A stretch of 47,106 bases of DNA, from assembly GCF_000428105.1 (NCBI RefSeq), contig NZ_ATZH01000035.1:1-47106 (forward strand), read 5' to 3'. Of the stretch, positions 8,894 through 17,973 are shown one piece after another. Positions within the stretch are counted from its first letter, which is position 1, and every line of letters starts with the position of its first letter. The stretch is from Bacteroides pyogenes DSM 20611 = JCM 6294 (GTDB lineage Bacteria; Bacteroidota; Bacteroidia; Bacteroidales; Bacteroidaceae). The position numbers and the translations under genes were made by a program. The notes below the pieces were generated by a model. It saw only the letters and a list, made by a program, of their open reading frames with translations. It was not told the DNA's origin and searched no databases.

Positions 8894-10534
8894 TTAGTCA
8901 CCCAATTCAACGGAGTAGGAGTGTACTTGCCATGGTAAGATAACCGTTTCAACAGACATCCATGTTTCTTTCGGAGTCAAAGGATCGTTCGGATTTACAG
9001 GAGGATCTTCCGGTTCATAGTCATCGTTCTTAGGCTTCGGGTCCGGATTAGTTGGGAATTCTGGATCGTTCGGATTATTAGGGTTGCTAGGGACCAAAGG
9101 ATTCCAGTTTGCACCAATTTTTTTGAATCCTGTAATTTCAATATGATAGATATTGTTACGGATAACTGGAGAGTTCAACCACCCTATAGAGGTCTTGTCT
9201 GGATTAATCCATGCGTAATACAACACCTTACCCTTGATATAAAGAGAAGCTTCTTGGTTTGCAACACCTTTTTTATCCGTATCATGAGCAGCTTTAATGG
9301 TTTCATAAAATACACCATTTTTACCTAAAAAAAAGTCTTTATCTGCAGGGAATGTATAGTTTTCATATGTAGTTCCATCTTCTTTAACCACCACTTGAGG
9401 AGTAAATTTTGCACGAACTAACACATAGGCGGTATTACCTTTGCGGTATTTTGTGTTTGCTTGATCAAGTCCTTCTTCATGAGTTGTAGGCAAAATAAAT
9501 TCACCCCACAAAGCTGTTTTAAGATTATTGGAAATATTATTTAAAGCTGTTTCTGGCGTCTGATTATAAAGATCCTTAGAAGGAACAGGTATTCCTGAAA
9601 TTCCAGTATCAGTATAGCCTTTCCATAAACCTGAATAATCATATTTGGCAGCATTTTCACTGCTTTGTGTAGATAGTACGTCATAGGCAGGACTTTTAAA
9701 GTCTGCTTTCTGTTGAAAATAAAGATTCTTTTCACCCTGACCAACTACATATTTAATGTCGGAAATCTTTCCTAAAACATAATTATCTTCAACAGTTTGC
9801 GTCAAACCGTTATCTCCTTTGATCTCTAAAGATATATTAGTAGCTGTTGTAATCATAACACGGGCTGCGGCACGTTTGACTTCAACTTTAGCTCGGTTTG
9901 TATTTGAATTTAATGTAGTACTTTCAGTAACACCATCCTGTACATCTACTGTTCCTACTTCTTTTACAGTCATTAAGATAATATCTTTATTTCCTTCAAC
10001 TCTAGCAACTTTGTCAGCGGCTGTCTTAGGGGTAATAGTTTTGCTTCCTTCTGAGGTTAAATTTAGAATCCCTTGATAGGCAGGTTGGAAATCTACTATT
10101 TTAATATGGTTTTTCAGATGATTGGTAGATTCAGTTGTTGGATTCACTACTACATAAACTTTTTTCTCCCCAGGAGTAACTTTGATTCCTTTCAACGGAC
10201 GAATCATTACCGTCTGATCTGAGGCTGGAGTAAGAACTTGGAATTTTCCAATAGGAAAAGTTTCAAAAGCTTCACGGTCACCTGCAGCATTAAAAACATA
10301 TACTTCTATCGCTTTCACTTCATCTTGACCAGCCCATTTGCCTATAGAATTATAGTCTGTTTCGTTAGCACGAGTAACGCCGTTAAAAGGCATTGATAAA
10401 CTTATTGACATGTAAGTAGAGCCTAAATTCTCTTTACCGGTTGTCCCGCCGGCAATGTCGTCGTCACTACATGCAGCAAACACTCCTAATCCCAGAGCCA
10501 TCGCTGCCATTACTAAAAACTTGTTTGTTTTCAT
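8894..10534 (-). CDS. Mfa1-family major fimbrial subunit
   Basis: A 546-residue lipoprotein (lipobox VFAAC, Cys22) with VTR at Arg55, the expected protease site for pilin maturation. Family signatures are VKRAAARVMITT and VIRNNIYHIEITGFKKIG. Before the terminal strand (VILPWQVHSYSVELGD) is a low-complexity linker rich in Pro, Asn and Asp, about residues 476-524. It is the first fimbrillin gene after the two outer-membrane helper genes and is followed directly by the intrinsic terminator at 8835-8863. That arrangement favours high expression and supports its being the stalk protein. The product would be exported as a lipoprotein, trimmed at Arg55 outside the cell and polymerised by strand exchange. 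Confidence 0.88.
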   Translation of the reverse strand: MKTNKFLVMAAMALGLGVFAACSDDDIAGGTTGKENLGSTYMSISLSMPFNGVTRANETDYNSIGKWAGQDEVKAIEVYVFNAAGDREAFETFPIGKFQVLTPASDQTVMIRPLKGIKVTPGEKKVYVVVNPTTESTNHLKNHIKIVDFQPAYQGILNLTSEGSKTITPKTAADKVARVEGNKDIILMTVKEVGTVDVQDGVTESTTLNSNTNRAKVEVKRAAARVMITTATNISLEIKGDNGLTQTVEDNYVLGKISDIKYVVGQGEKNLYFQQKADFKSPAYDVLSTQSSENAAKYDYSGLWKGYTDTGISGIPVPSKDLYNQTPETALNNISNNLKTALWGEFILPTTHEEGLDQANTKYRKGNTAYVLVRAKFTPQVVVKEDGTTYENYTFPADKDFFLGKNGVFYETIKAAHDTDKKGVANQEASLYIKGKVLYYAWINPDKTSIGWLNSPVIRNNIYHIEITGFKKIGANWNPLVPSNPNNPNDPEFPTNPDPKPKNDDYEPEDPPVNPNDPLTPKETWMSVETVILPWQVHSYSVELGD

Positions 10535-10603
10535 AAATAAAACTTTTAATAAATAAGATTTCTGTTTAATATTTTATAGTTCTCTAGTTTATGTTTCGAT
10601 TGG

Positions 10604-12055
10604 TTATTGGTCTTTTTCCGCCTTCTCGAGTTCTTGAAGATTGTGCCGGGCCGCTTGCAAGTCGCCTGCTTTACGGAAACATGCTTTGGCTTTCTCATTT
10701 TCACCTTGGCGGGCATAGAGAATGCCTAAATTGTTTTGTGCTTCCGGCATATTGCCCAATGCTATCAAGGCTTCTTCTACGGCATTCGTCCGATTGGCAT
10801 TTAAACGGCTTGCCATGAGATTCAAACGGCTGACAGGATTGTCGGGATAGACATTGGCGGCTGTCTCAAGCACTTCTTCACGATCGCGGCTGCCTTCGGG
10901 ATAGCTGTTGGCTACCAAATACATTTCGTTTAAACTAAGCAGTGCGGGTTTGGTTTTGATAACTTCGCGCGCTTCTTCCACACTGAACGGACGCACATTG
11001 TATGTAAAGGCATATTCGGTACGACGTAGCGGAGGGTAGAAATTGGTCAGCATGTAGCGGTAAGGATTGCCTGCCGAAAGAGCCATGAGCTTGGCTTCGC
11101 GTCCGCCTTCGATGCTGTATCGGTCGATGATATCGAGCACTTCTTCTTTCTTTTCCATTTCCGAGGCTTCTACGGCTTTTACCAAGCCGTCCCAGTCTTC
11201 ACCGTGTCCGGTGACTTTAAACAGGTTCGATTGCAAACCGTAAGTCTTAGCCAAGTATTCCACAAATGCTTGCGCACGATTGCGTGAAAGGGTGAGGTTG
11301 GACGTATAGCTTCCTTCGGGAGAGGCGTATCCGTCGATGGCTACATTGGTTACCGTCAGGTCTTTATTGCCCATGATGTTGCGTGCCACGCTGTCTACCC
11401 GGGCGAATTCGCGGGCATTCCCTTGGAAGTCGCGAAGCAGTTCGTAGCGGCCTACCACAAAATTGAAGCGGGCTACAAAACGGTCGGAACGAACTTTGAC
11501 TGGTTCCGGCTCAGGCGTAACGTAAGCTACTGTATATTGGGGTACGTAACGTTCGGACAATAAACGATCGGTTAATTTATAGCGCATATAACCTTGCTCG
11601 CACATGGCACAGCCGCCGGCGTATTCGTCGACTTGTATGCTGGCGCTGCGCATCCATTCTTCGAAGGGTATTGAAAACTCTATGGGAATGTGCTGCGACG
11701 TTGAGTTGCGGCGACGGATCATTTGTTCGGGTTGGGGCTCGGCGGGCATGGGGGAGAGTTCTCCTCTTTTATAAAGAATCATGGGTACGCGGCTTCCTAC
11801 CATGACCGGTGTAAAACGGCGAACTTGATTGCCGTCTGCCGAGACCAGCATGGGAGTAAGTGTCAGCATGCTTTGTCTTTTCAGACGCAGGCTGTCGAGA
11901 ATGATGTTGAACGTAGCATGGATTTGATTGTCTTTGCGTTCGATTTGAGGAGTATCGAAACCGATTCCTCCTGTGTAAGCCGTTTTTTGAGCATATACGG
12001 AGCTTGCGCCGGCAAGCAGGGCTGATAAAATTATTGTGGAAAAATATTTGTTCAT
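10604..12055 (-). CDS. DUF3868 / OmpA-like periplasmic or outer-membrane protein of fimbrial operon
   Basis: A 483-residue protein from the chosen ATG at 12055, which gives a clean signal peptide (MNKYFSTIILSALLAGASS, ending at VYAQ). An ATG 24 bases upstream (12079) overlaps the previous gene and would add eight residues. The N-terminal half fits DUF3868. The middle carries an OmpA-C-like segment (DGYASPEGSYTSNLTLSRNR), which suggests peptidoglycan binding. The C-terminus has a short TPR-like region (NNLGILYARQGENEKAKACF). DUF3575 and DUF3868 genes are regular partners of Bacteroidales fimbrillin operons; a role in assembly or wall anchoring is inferred. Confidence 0.8.
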   Translation of the reverse strand: MNKYFSTIILSALLAGASSVYAQKTAYTGGIGFDTPQIERKDNQIHATFNIILDSLRLKRQSMLTLTPMLVSADGNQVRRFTPVMVGSRVPMILYKRGELSPMPAEPQPEQMIRRRNSTSQHIPIEFSIPFEEWMRSASIQVDEYAGGCAMCEQGYMRYKLTDRLLSERYVPQYTVAYVTPEPEPVKVRSDRFVARFNFVVGRYELLRDFQGNAREFARVDSVARNIMGNKDLTVTNVAIDGYASPEGSYTSNLTLSRNRAQAFVEYLAKTYGLQSNLFKVTGHGEDWDGLVKAVEASEMEKKEEVLDIIDRYSIEGGREAKLMALSAGNPYRYMLTNFYPPLRRTEYAFTYNVRPFSVEEAREVIKTKPALLSLNEMYLVANSYPEGSRDREEVLETAANVYPDNPVSRLNLMASRLNANRTNAVEEALIALGNMPEAQNNLGILYARQGENEKAKACFRKAGDLQAARHNLQELEKAEKDQ

Positions 12056-12065
12056 CGCTTTGCAC

Positions 12066-12650
12066 TTATTTAATGACATATACTAAAGAGATAGCAGCCC
12101 GGGTAGGACCAAAATAGCCTTTAGAAGAATCTTTCAGTTTCTTTCCGCAAGTGGCGCAAGGATATTTGCGATAGTCGAGATATGCATATCCGGCGCCTAT
12201 TTCTGCTTCGAGGCCCCAATGTTTGGAGAGAACCCATTGATAGCCAATGGATGCGCCGCCGCCGACAAACCAGCCTTCGTAACGATAATCTTTTACGGTA
12301 TGCAATATTCCGAAAGGAAGTTTGTAGTTGCCTACATTGAACTGTCCGCCATGGGCGTGCACTCCTACAAACCAACCGTTGAAGCGGGAGCAAAACCAGT
12401 AACGGTACTCGGGTTGAAGCAACCAATGCTTAAACTTTTTATTATTACTATAAGTGAAAGGATTTACAGCTCCCATGATTTCGAGAGTGTGTTTCTTTCC
12501 GGTAGAAATTTCTACTGAAGCGTTGGGAGTCAAGAAAACTCCATCGTAGAATAAATTGTTTTTGATAGCGATCTGTTGAGAGGATCCTTTGGCTATTCCT
12601 ATCAGTGCCAATACCAGTAACACCCCCATTCGTCGAAATTGTTGCACCAT
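12066..12650 (-). CDS. DUF3575 outer-membrane beta-barrel protein
   Basis: A 194-residue protein with a signal peptide (hydrophobic residues 9-24, cleavage near SSQQ). The remainder alternates in the way of a small beta-barrel, with family-typical stretches IKNNLFYDGVFLTPNASVE, LLQPEYRYWFCSRFNGWFVG and GLEAEIGAGYAYLDYRKYPC, and it ends in a strand-like SLVYVIK. It is the promoter-proximal gene of the fimbrial operon, and its stop codon is 10 bases before the ATG of the DUF3868 gene. It may form the outer-membrane partner of that protein. The biochemical function of the family is not known to me. Confidence 0.85.
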   Translation of the reverse strand: MVQQFRRMGVLLVLALIGIAKGSSQQIAIKNNLFYDGVFLTPNASVEISTGKKHTLEIMGAVNPFTYSNNKKFKHWLLQPEYRYWFCSRFNGWFVGVHAHGGQFNVGNYKLPFGILHTVKDYRYEGWFVGGGASIGYQWVLSKHWGLEAEIGAGYAYLDYRKYPCATCGKKLKDSSKGYFGPTRAAISLVYVIK

Positions 12651-13080
12651 GTGACTTGTTTGTTTTTTGAATCAATGAGCAGAATAATCAACTTTCTGAT
12701 TCAATAGGTTAAATTATTATCCTTTTGCTAACTCGTTAAATTCTTATTGTTTTCTAGGTTTTCGTATCGTTTTTTCTTGATTTTTTCAAACGAATTAGAC
12801 TTTACCATCCTTTAAATGGATAAATGATTATTCATTTCTCCTGTTATCCAATATTTTAAGACCTTGTTTGTGATAAATAATGATAGGGGTGTTTTATTTA
12901 TCTGCGGCAAAGATAAACAATATATGATTAGCATATACAAGTTTTAGGATTAAAAAAGGTTAAGAGGCTTTTTTGTTATAGTTTCTTCGCTCAATGAATA
13001 TGAGAAGTTTTTGCCGTCTGAGAAACCGAAACAGGTGTTTTATTGTTGTATTTACATATAACACCTTAAATAATCACTTT
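12651..13080. other. Divergent control region between fimbrial operon and susC
   Basis: This 430-base AT-rich gap separates the fimbrial operon (minus) from the SusC gene (plus). It contains the fimbrial promoter candidate at 12908-12940, which implies a leader of about 250 nt. Just before the SusC ATG is a 7-bp stem, AGGTGTT with AACACCT (about 13033-13067). I see no inverted repeats flanking the promoter and no recombinase gene, so no sign of an invertible switch. No clear plus-strand promoter was found. In-frame codons upstream from 12994 would add 29 basic residues to SusC and are unlikely to be translated. Confidence 0.6.
12908..12940 (-). promoter_or_regulatory. Candidate promoter of fimbrial operon
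   Basis: On the minus strand TATCTTTG (12915-12908) matches the Bacteroides -7 consensus TAnnTTTG, with TTG 22 bases upstream (12940-12938), slightly wider than the usual 19-21. Transcription would start near 12902, about 250 bases before the first start codon. Confidence 0.6.
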
Positions 13081-15825
13081 ATGAGAAAACAAAAAAAACT
13101 TGTATTTTCTGTGCTTATTCTGTGGATGCTTTCTCTTTGTTCTCTCCATGCGCAGAAGAAAGAACTTCCACGCATAGATTCATTGGTTACGGTGGGATAT
13201 GCTACCGGAAGCTTGAAGACCATTTCGGGTTCTGTAGAGAAGATTACAGAAAGGCAGATGCACAAAGATCAAATCACGAACCCGTTGGAAGCAATTCGAG
13301 GACGCGTTCCTGGATTGACCATCCAACGGGGAAGTAATGGACCGGCGGCTTTGGATGCGGTACGTTTGCGAGGTACGACTTCGTTGACCAGCGGGAATGA
13401 TCCGTTGATTATTGTGGATGGAGTGTTTGGGGATCTAAATATGCTTGCGTCTATTTATCCTACCGATATCGAAAGTATTACAATCTTGAAAGACGCTTCG
13501 GAGACTGCGCAATACGGTTCGAGAGGAGCGTCGGGGGTTATCGAGATTACGACCAAGAAAGGGGACTCCGGGAAGACTCAGGTAAGTTATAACAGTACAT
13601 TGGGAATATCCGCCGTTTATAAGAATCTGAAGATGCTTTCGGCAGATGAGTTTCGGCGAGTAGCTTCAGAGCGGGATATTTCGATACTCGATAAGGGAAA
13701 TGATACCGACTTTCAGAAAGAAATAGAGCAAGTAGGTTTGCAACAGAATCATCATGTGGCTTTTAACGGAGGATCGGCTTCATCTCATTACCGGGTGTCT
13801 CTTGGTTTCATGGATAGGCAGGGAGTCATATTGAATGAGAAAATGAAAAATTTTACCTCGAACATGAATATGTCTCAGCAGGTGTTCGACGGTTTTTTAA
13901 TTTGTGAGCTGGGAATGTTCGGCTCGATTCAGAAAAACCGTAATCTGGTAGATATACAAAAGACTTTCTATTCGGCTGCCACGTTTAATCCAACTTTTCC
14001 GGATCATAAAGATCCTGTCACTCATTCATGGGATCAGATTACTACGGCAAGTCAGATTACGAATCCGTTGGCTTGGATGGAAGTGAAAGACCGGGACGCA
14101 ACTTCGCACATCAGTACACATGCCCGGCTGAGGTTTAACTTGTCGGACGAGTGGAAATTGACTTGTTTCGGAGCCTATACATATAATATGGTGGAGAATT
14201 CTCAATATTTGCCTACTTCGGTCTGGGCTCACGGCCAAGCATACAAAGGAGTGAAAAAGATGGAATCGTGGCTCGGGAATATGATGCTGACATATAAGAA
14301 GAATTGGAAAAAACATCTTCTTGATGTGTTGGCGTTGGCGGAACTTCAGAAAGAGACGCATACGGGATTTTATACCACCGTGACTAATTTCAGTACCGAT
14401 TTGTTCGGGTACGACAACCTGCAAGCGGGAGCGATCAGGCTGTGGGAAGGAACAAATTCATACTATGAAGAACCGCGATCGGTTTCATTTATGGGACGTT
14501 TCAATTATACGTTTGCCGACCGGTATGTGCTGACTGTAAATGCGCGTACCGACGCTTCCTCTAAATTCGGGGATAACCATAAGTGGGGGTTTTTTCCTTC
14601 TGTTTCCGCAGCTTGGGTAATAAGTGAGGAGAAATTTATGGAACGATTCCCGATAATCGATAATCTGAAGATTCGGTTGGGATATGGTTTGGCGGGAAAT
14701 CAGGGTGGAATAGATTCGTATACGACTTTACATCTGGTTAAACCGAACGGGGTGGCTCCGATAGGGAACTCGCCGGTGGTATCGTTGGGAGATTTGCGGA
14801 ATACGAACCCCGACTTGAAATGGGAAGTAAAGCATACGTTCAATGCCGGCGTGGATGCGGCGTTGTTCGGCAACCGTCTGTTGTTTTCGGTCAATTATTA
14901 TCACTCCAAAACAAAAGACATGCTTTATCTTTATAATGTGTCTGTTCCGCCTTTTATTTATAATACTCTGTTGGCGAATATCGGATCCATGCGAAACACC
15001 GGTACGGAGATTGCGGTGGGAGTGACTCCTCTAAAGACGAAAGATATGGAGCTGAATATAAATGCCAATCTTTCTTTTCAGCAGAACAAACTGCTTTCTT
15101 TGAGCGGCATCTATAATGGTGAGATGCTTTACGGGCCTCCGTATAAAAGTTTGGCAAGCCTTAATGGAGCGGGATTCCACGGAGGATACAACCACATTGT
15201 TTATCAAATGGTGGGGCAACCTTTGGGAGTATTCTATTTGCCCCATAGCAAAGGGTTGGTTGATGATGGGGCCGGAGGTTATTTGTATGAAGTTTCCGAC
15301 TTGAACGGAGGGGGAGTCAGCCTGGAAGACGGTGAAGACCGCTATGTGGCAGGGCAGGCTGTACCCAAAGCTATATTGGGATCGAATATCAGCCTCCGAT
15401 ATAAACGGTTTGATTTGTCGGTGCAAATCAACGGAGCGTTCGGGCACAAAATTTACAACGGTACGTCGCTGACTTATATGAACATGAATATTTTCCCCGA
15501 TTACAATGTAATGAAGAAAGCGCCCGCGCAAAATATCAAGGATCAGACTGCGACCGATTATTGGCTGGAGAGAGGGGATTACGTGAATTTCGATTATCTG
15601 ACGCTCGGGTGGAATGTTCCGCTGGATCGACTCTCAGGAGTAAAGAAATACATTCGTTCGCTGAGATTGGCATTTACTGTCAATAATCTGGCGACTATTA
15701 CCGGTTACTCCGGACTTTCGCCTATGATCAACAGCTCTACGGTGAATGAAACGCTGGGAGTGGACGACAAACGGGGATATCCGATAGCACGGACTTATAC
15801 GTTGGGAGTGAGTGTTAACTTTTAA
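13081..15825 (+). CDS. SusC/RagA-family TonB-linked outer-membrane transporter, short form
   Basis: A 914-residue protein from the ATG at 13081, which begins a good signal peptide (MRKQKKLVFSVLILWMLSLC, then SLHAQ). The TonB-box-like DSLVTVGYATGS follows within about 25 residues, then the plug (EAIRGRVPGLTIQRG, PLIIVDGVFGD, TILKDASETAQYGSRGASG) and the barrel, ending in ARTYTLGVSVNF. The carboxypeptidase-regulatory-like N-terminal domain that most SusC proteins carry before the TonB box is absent, which explains the short length. It pairs with the SusD gene 14 bases downstream. The substrate cannot be read: no glycoside hydrolase, protease or sensor gene adjoins it. Confidence 0.93.
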   Translation: MRKQKKLVFSVLILWMLSLCSLHAQKKELPRIDSLVTVGYATGSLKTISGSVEKITERQMHKDQITNPLEAIRGRVPGLTIQRGSNGPAALDAVRLRGTTSLTSGNDPLIIVDGVFGDLNMLASIYPTDIESITILKDASETAQYGSRGASGVIEITTKKGDSGKTQVSYNSTLGISAVYKNLKMLSADEFRRVASERDISILDKGNDTDFQKEIEQVGLQQNHHVAFNGGSASSHYRVSLGFMDRQGVILNEKMKNFTSNMNMSQQVFDGFLICELGMFGSIQKNRNLVDIQKTFYSAATFNPTFPDHKDPVTHSWDQITTASQITNPLAWMEVKDRDATSHISTHARLRFNLSDEWKLTCFGAYTYNMVENSQYLPTSVWAHGQAYKGVKKMESWLGNMMLTYKKNWKKHLLDVLALAELQKETHTGFYTTVTNFSTDLFGYDNLQAGAIRLWEGTNSYYEEPRSVSFMGRFNYTFADRYVLTVNARTDASSKFGDNHKWGFFPSVSAAWVISEEKFMERFPIIDNLKIRLGYGLAGNQGGIDSYTTLHLVKPNGVAPIGNSPVVSLGDLRNTNPDLKWEVKHTFNAGVDAALFGNRLLFSVNYYHSKTKDMLYLYNVSVPPFIYNTLLANIGSMRNTGTEIAVGVTPLKTKDMELNINANLSFQQNKLLSLSGIYNGEMLYGPPYKSLASLNGAGFHGGYNHIVYQMVGQPLGVFYLPHSKGLVDDGAGGYLYEVSDLNGGGVSLEDGEDRYVAGQAVPKAILGSNISLRYKRFDLSVQINGAFGHKIYNGTSLTYMNMNIFPDYNVMKKAPAQNIKDQTATDYWLERGDYVNFDYLTLGWNVPLDRLSGVKKYIRSLRLAFTVNNLATITGYSGLSPMINSSTVNETLGVDDKRGYPIARTYTLGVSVNF

Positions 15826-15839
15826 TGGAGGAAGAAAGA

Positions 15840-17474
15840 ATGAAACAGTTTTATAAAAAGATTGTCTGGCTTCTGGGAATAGGAATCGTTTTAGGATCGT
15901 GCGATCATTTTCTGAGGGAAGAGCCGAGAGACAAGCTTCCGGAAGAAGAAGCCTATAATACGCTTTCGAATTTGTATCTCAATGCTGTGGCTTCATTATA
16001 TACTTATATAGGAGGATTCGAGGATAGCCAGGGATTGCAAGGGACGGGCAGAGGAGTGTATGACCTGAATACATTTACAACCGATGAGGCCATTGTGCCC
16101 ACACGCGGCGGAGACTGGTATGACGGCGGATTTTGGCAAGGATTATTCTTGCATAAATGGGGAATCGATAATGATGCTGTTCAGGCAACATGGGAGTATT
16201 TATATAAGGTGGTGATGCTTTGCAACAAATCGCTGGAGAAGATCGACCGGTTCGGCGACTTGCATCCCGATGCCGATTTGTCTGTTTTTAGAGCGGAGGT
16301 TCGGGCAATCAGGGCAATGTATTATTATTATCTTATGGATTTGTTCGGCTCTGTGCCGTTAGTACTTTCTTCATCTCCGTCGATAACAGAGGTCTCACAG
16401 AGCGAACGCAGGGTAGTTTTCGATTTTGTTGTGAAGCAGTTGCAGCAAGCTCTTCCTTTGTTGAGCGATGCCCATAGCAATTTGTCGGGCCCTTATTACG
16501 GTCGCGTTACTCGTCCGGTGGCGATGTTCCTGCTCGCCAAGCTCGCTTTAAACGCCGAAATTTATACCGATAACGACTGGACGGACGGCAATCGTCCCGA
16601 TGGTAAAAATATCTTTTTTGAGGTGGGTGGCAACCGGCTCAATGCCTGGCAGACAGTGATAGCGTATTGCGACCGCCTGAAAGAAGCGGGTTATCGGTTG
16701 GAGCCGGATTATAAGGCTAATTTTGCCGTGTTCAATGAATCGTCTGTAGAAAACATTTTCACTATTCCGATGAACAAGACGATGTATACCAATCAGATGC
16801 AATATATGTTCCGGTCGCGCCATTACAATCATGCCAAGGCTTATGGATTGGGAGGAGAGAATGGGCCGAGCGCCACAATCGAAGCATTGGAGGCATTCGG
16901 TTATGGGACGAAGAACCAAGACCCGCGCTTCGACTACTGTTATTTTGCCGACATCGTGTACGATCTGAAAGGCAAGCCGGTACTGCTTGATGATGGCAAG
17001 ACGGTGTTGAAATACCTGCCTTGGAAAGTGGCTTTGGATGTGTCGAATACTCCGTATATGCAAACGGCGGGCGCGCGAATGAAGAAATATGAAGTGGATG
17101 AAACGGGAACGAAGGATGGCAAGCTGATAGAAAACGATATTGTTTTATTCCGTTATGCCGACATTCTGTTGATGAAGAGCGAAGCGAAAGTGCGTAACGG
17201 CGGGAATGGCGATGCCGAGTTGAACGAAGTACGGCAACGGGTAAACGCTCCTCGGCGAACAGCCACATTGGAAAATCTGCTTATCGAAAGACAGCTGGAA
17301 CTGGCTTGGGAGGGTTGGCGGCGTCAAGATCTCATCCGTTTCGGAATGTTTACCAGAGCTTACAACAGTCGTCCGCAATTGCCGGATGAGGAAAACGGAT
17401 ACACTACCGTATTTCCTATTCCCGAGAAAATACGGGTGATGAATACGGGGTGGAAACAGAATCCGGGATATTAA
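15840..17474 (+). CDS. SusD/RagB-family nutrient-binding lipoprotein
   Basis: A 544-residue lipoprotein with lipobox VLGSC (Cys21). The ATG at 15840 is preceded by a GGAGGAAGAAAGA purine tract, while the alternative ATG at 15825 overlaps the susC stop; the later start gives the better signal peptide. Family features include SusD-like helices with LYKVVMLCNKSLEKI and IRAMYYYYLMDLFGSVPLV, the FRYADILLMKSEAKVR segment, ERQLELAWEGWRRQDLIRFG, and the terminal VFPIP with QNPGY. It forms the lid of the SusC transporter and binds the nutrient at the cell surface. The nature of the nutrient is unknown. Confidence 0.95.
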   Translation: MKQFYKKIVWLLGIGIVLGSCDHFLREEPRDKLPEEEAYNTLSNLYLNAVASLYTYIGGFEDSQGLQGTGRGVYDLNTFTTDEAIVPTRGGDWYDGGFWQGLFLHKWGIDNDAVQATWEYLYKVVMLCNKSLEKIDRFGDLHPDADLSVFRAEVRAIRAMYYYYLMDLFGSVPLVLSSSPSITEVSQSERRVVFDFVVKQLQQALPLLSDAHSNLSGPYYGRVTRPVAMFLLAKLALNAEIYTDNDWTDGNRPDGKNIFFEVGGNRLNAWQTVIAYCDRLKEAGYRLEPDYKANFAVFNESSVENIFTIPMNKTMYTNQMQYMFRSRHYNHAKAYGLGGENGPSATIEALEAFGYGTKNQDPRFDYCYFADIVYDLKGKPVLLDDGKTVLKYLPWKVALDVSNTPYMQTAGARMKKYEVDETGTKDGKLIENDIVLFRYADILLMKSEAKVRNGGNGDAELNEVRQRVNAPRRTATLENLLIERQLELAWEGWRRQDLIRFGMFTRAYNSRPQLPDEENGYTTVFPIPEKIRVMNTGWKQNPGY

Positions 17475-17691
17475 TAATGGAAACTGAAAAAGTATTTCAT
17501 ATTTATTGACCGAAAGTTTCAGTCTAAATCTTGGGCTATATAGAGGGTGAGAATTTTAAAATTCATATTATACAGGGCATAAAAGCGTAGAGAAGCGCCC
17601 TCTACTTATAATCTACAAGCAAAATCACAAAGGCTTTCGCAAAGCGGGAATCTTTTCAATGCTTTTTTAGAAAGATAGCTTCTTTCTTTAG

Positions 17692-17757
17692 TAAGATAGC
17701 GTCCGGAGTGTCGAATAAACAGTTTGAAAAGTATTCGACACTCCGGACGCTATCTTA
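17692..17757. terminator. 26-bp perfect inverted repeat; probable terminator
   Basis: Arms at 17692-17717 and 17732-17757 are perfectly complementary over 26 bases, with a 14-base loop. The plus strand continues TTATTTT-like (TATCTTATTTTG), so it may end susD transcripts; the minus strand lacks a U-tract. The stem is much longer than normal for an intrinsic terminator, so an origin in a small mobile repeat is also possible. Confidence 0.6.
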
Positions 17758-17855
17758 TTTTGTGGAAACAGTGACTTGACAGAAGAAGCCCTATTGTTTC
17801 TTGGAAGCGCAGTCACCAATCTCTTTTGGGGAACTTAATGCTTAATCATCGAAGC

Positions 17856-17948
17856 TTCATCTGTTCTCAAAAGATCGACTGCAAAGCAGACGGAGCATAA
17901 CCACTGGCCAACTTAATCGGTTTCATCAGTTCTCAAAAGCCCGATTGC
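17856..17948. repeat. Imperfect 27-base direct repeat, two copies
   Basis: The motif TTCATCnGTTCTCAAAAG followed by nnCGAnTGC appears at 17856-17882 and 17922-17948, 66 bases apart, with four mismatches. Both copies are preceded by a shared AACTTAAT a short distance upstream. They lie downstream of dnaJ on its strand. Confidence 0.55.
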
Positions 17949-17973
17949 CCGTTACTTTTGCGGAGGTTATTGT

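Larger units (their letters stand above)
17475..17973. other. Repeat- and hairpin-rich spacer between susD and dnaJ (convergent)
   Basis: This 499-base spacer holds no visible gene. It contains an outer stem TAGAGGG/CCCTCTA (17541-17547 with 17598-17604) enclosing the palindrome GAATTTTAAAATTC (17551-17564), a 26-bp perfect inverted repeat (17692-17757), and an imperfect direct repeat of 27 bases (17856-17882 and 17922-17948). Confidence 0.7.

Noticed and set aside
12651..13080. Invertible promoter switch for the fimbrial operon.
   Set aside because: I found no inverted repeat pair flanking the promoter candidate and no site-specific recombinase gene in the window.
13081..17474. SusC/SusD pair as a polysaccharide utilisation locus.
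   Set aside because: No glycoside hydrolase, lyase, sulfatase, sensor or sigma/anti-sigma gene adjoins it, so only the transporter pair can be claimed.
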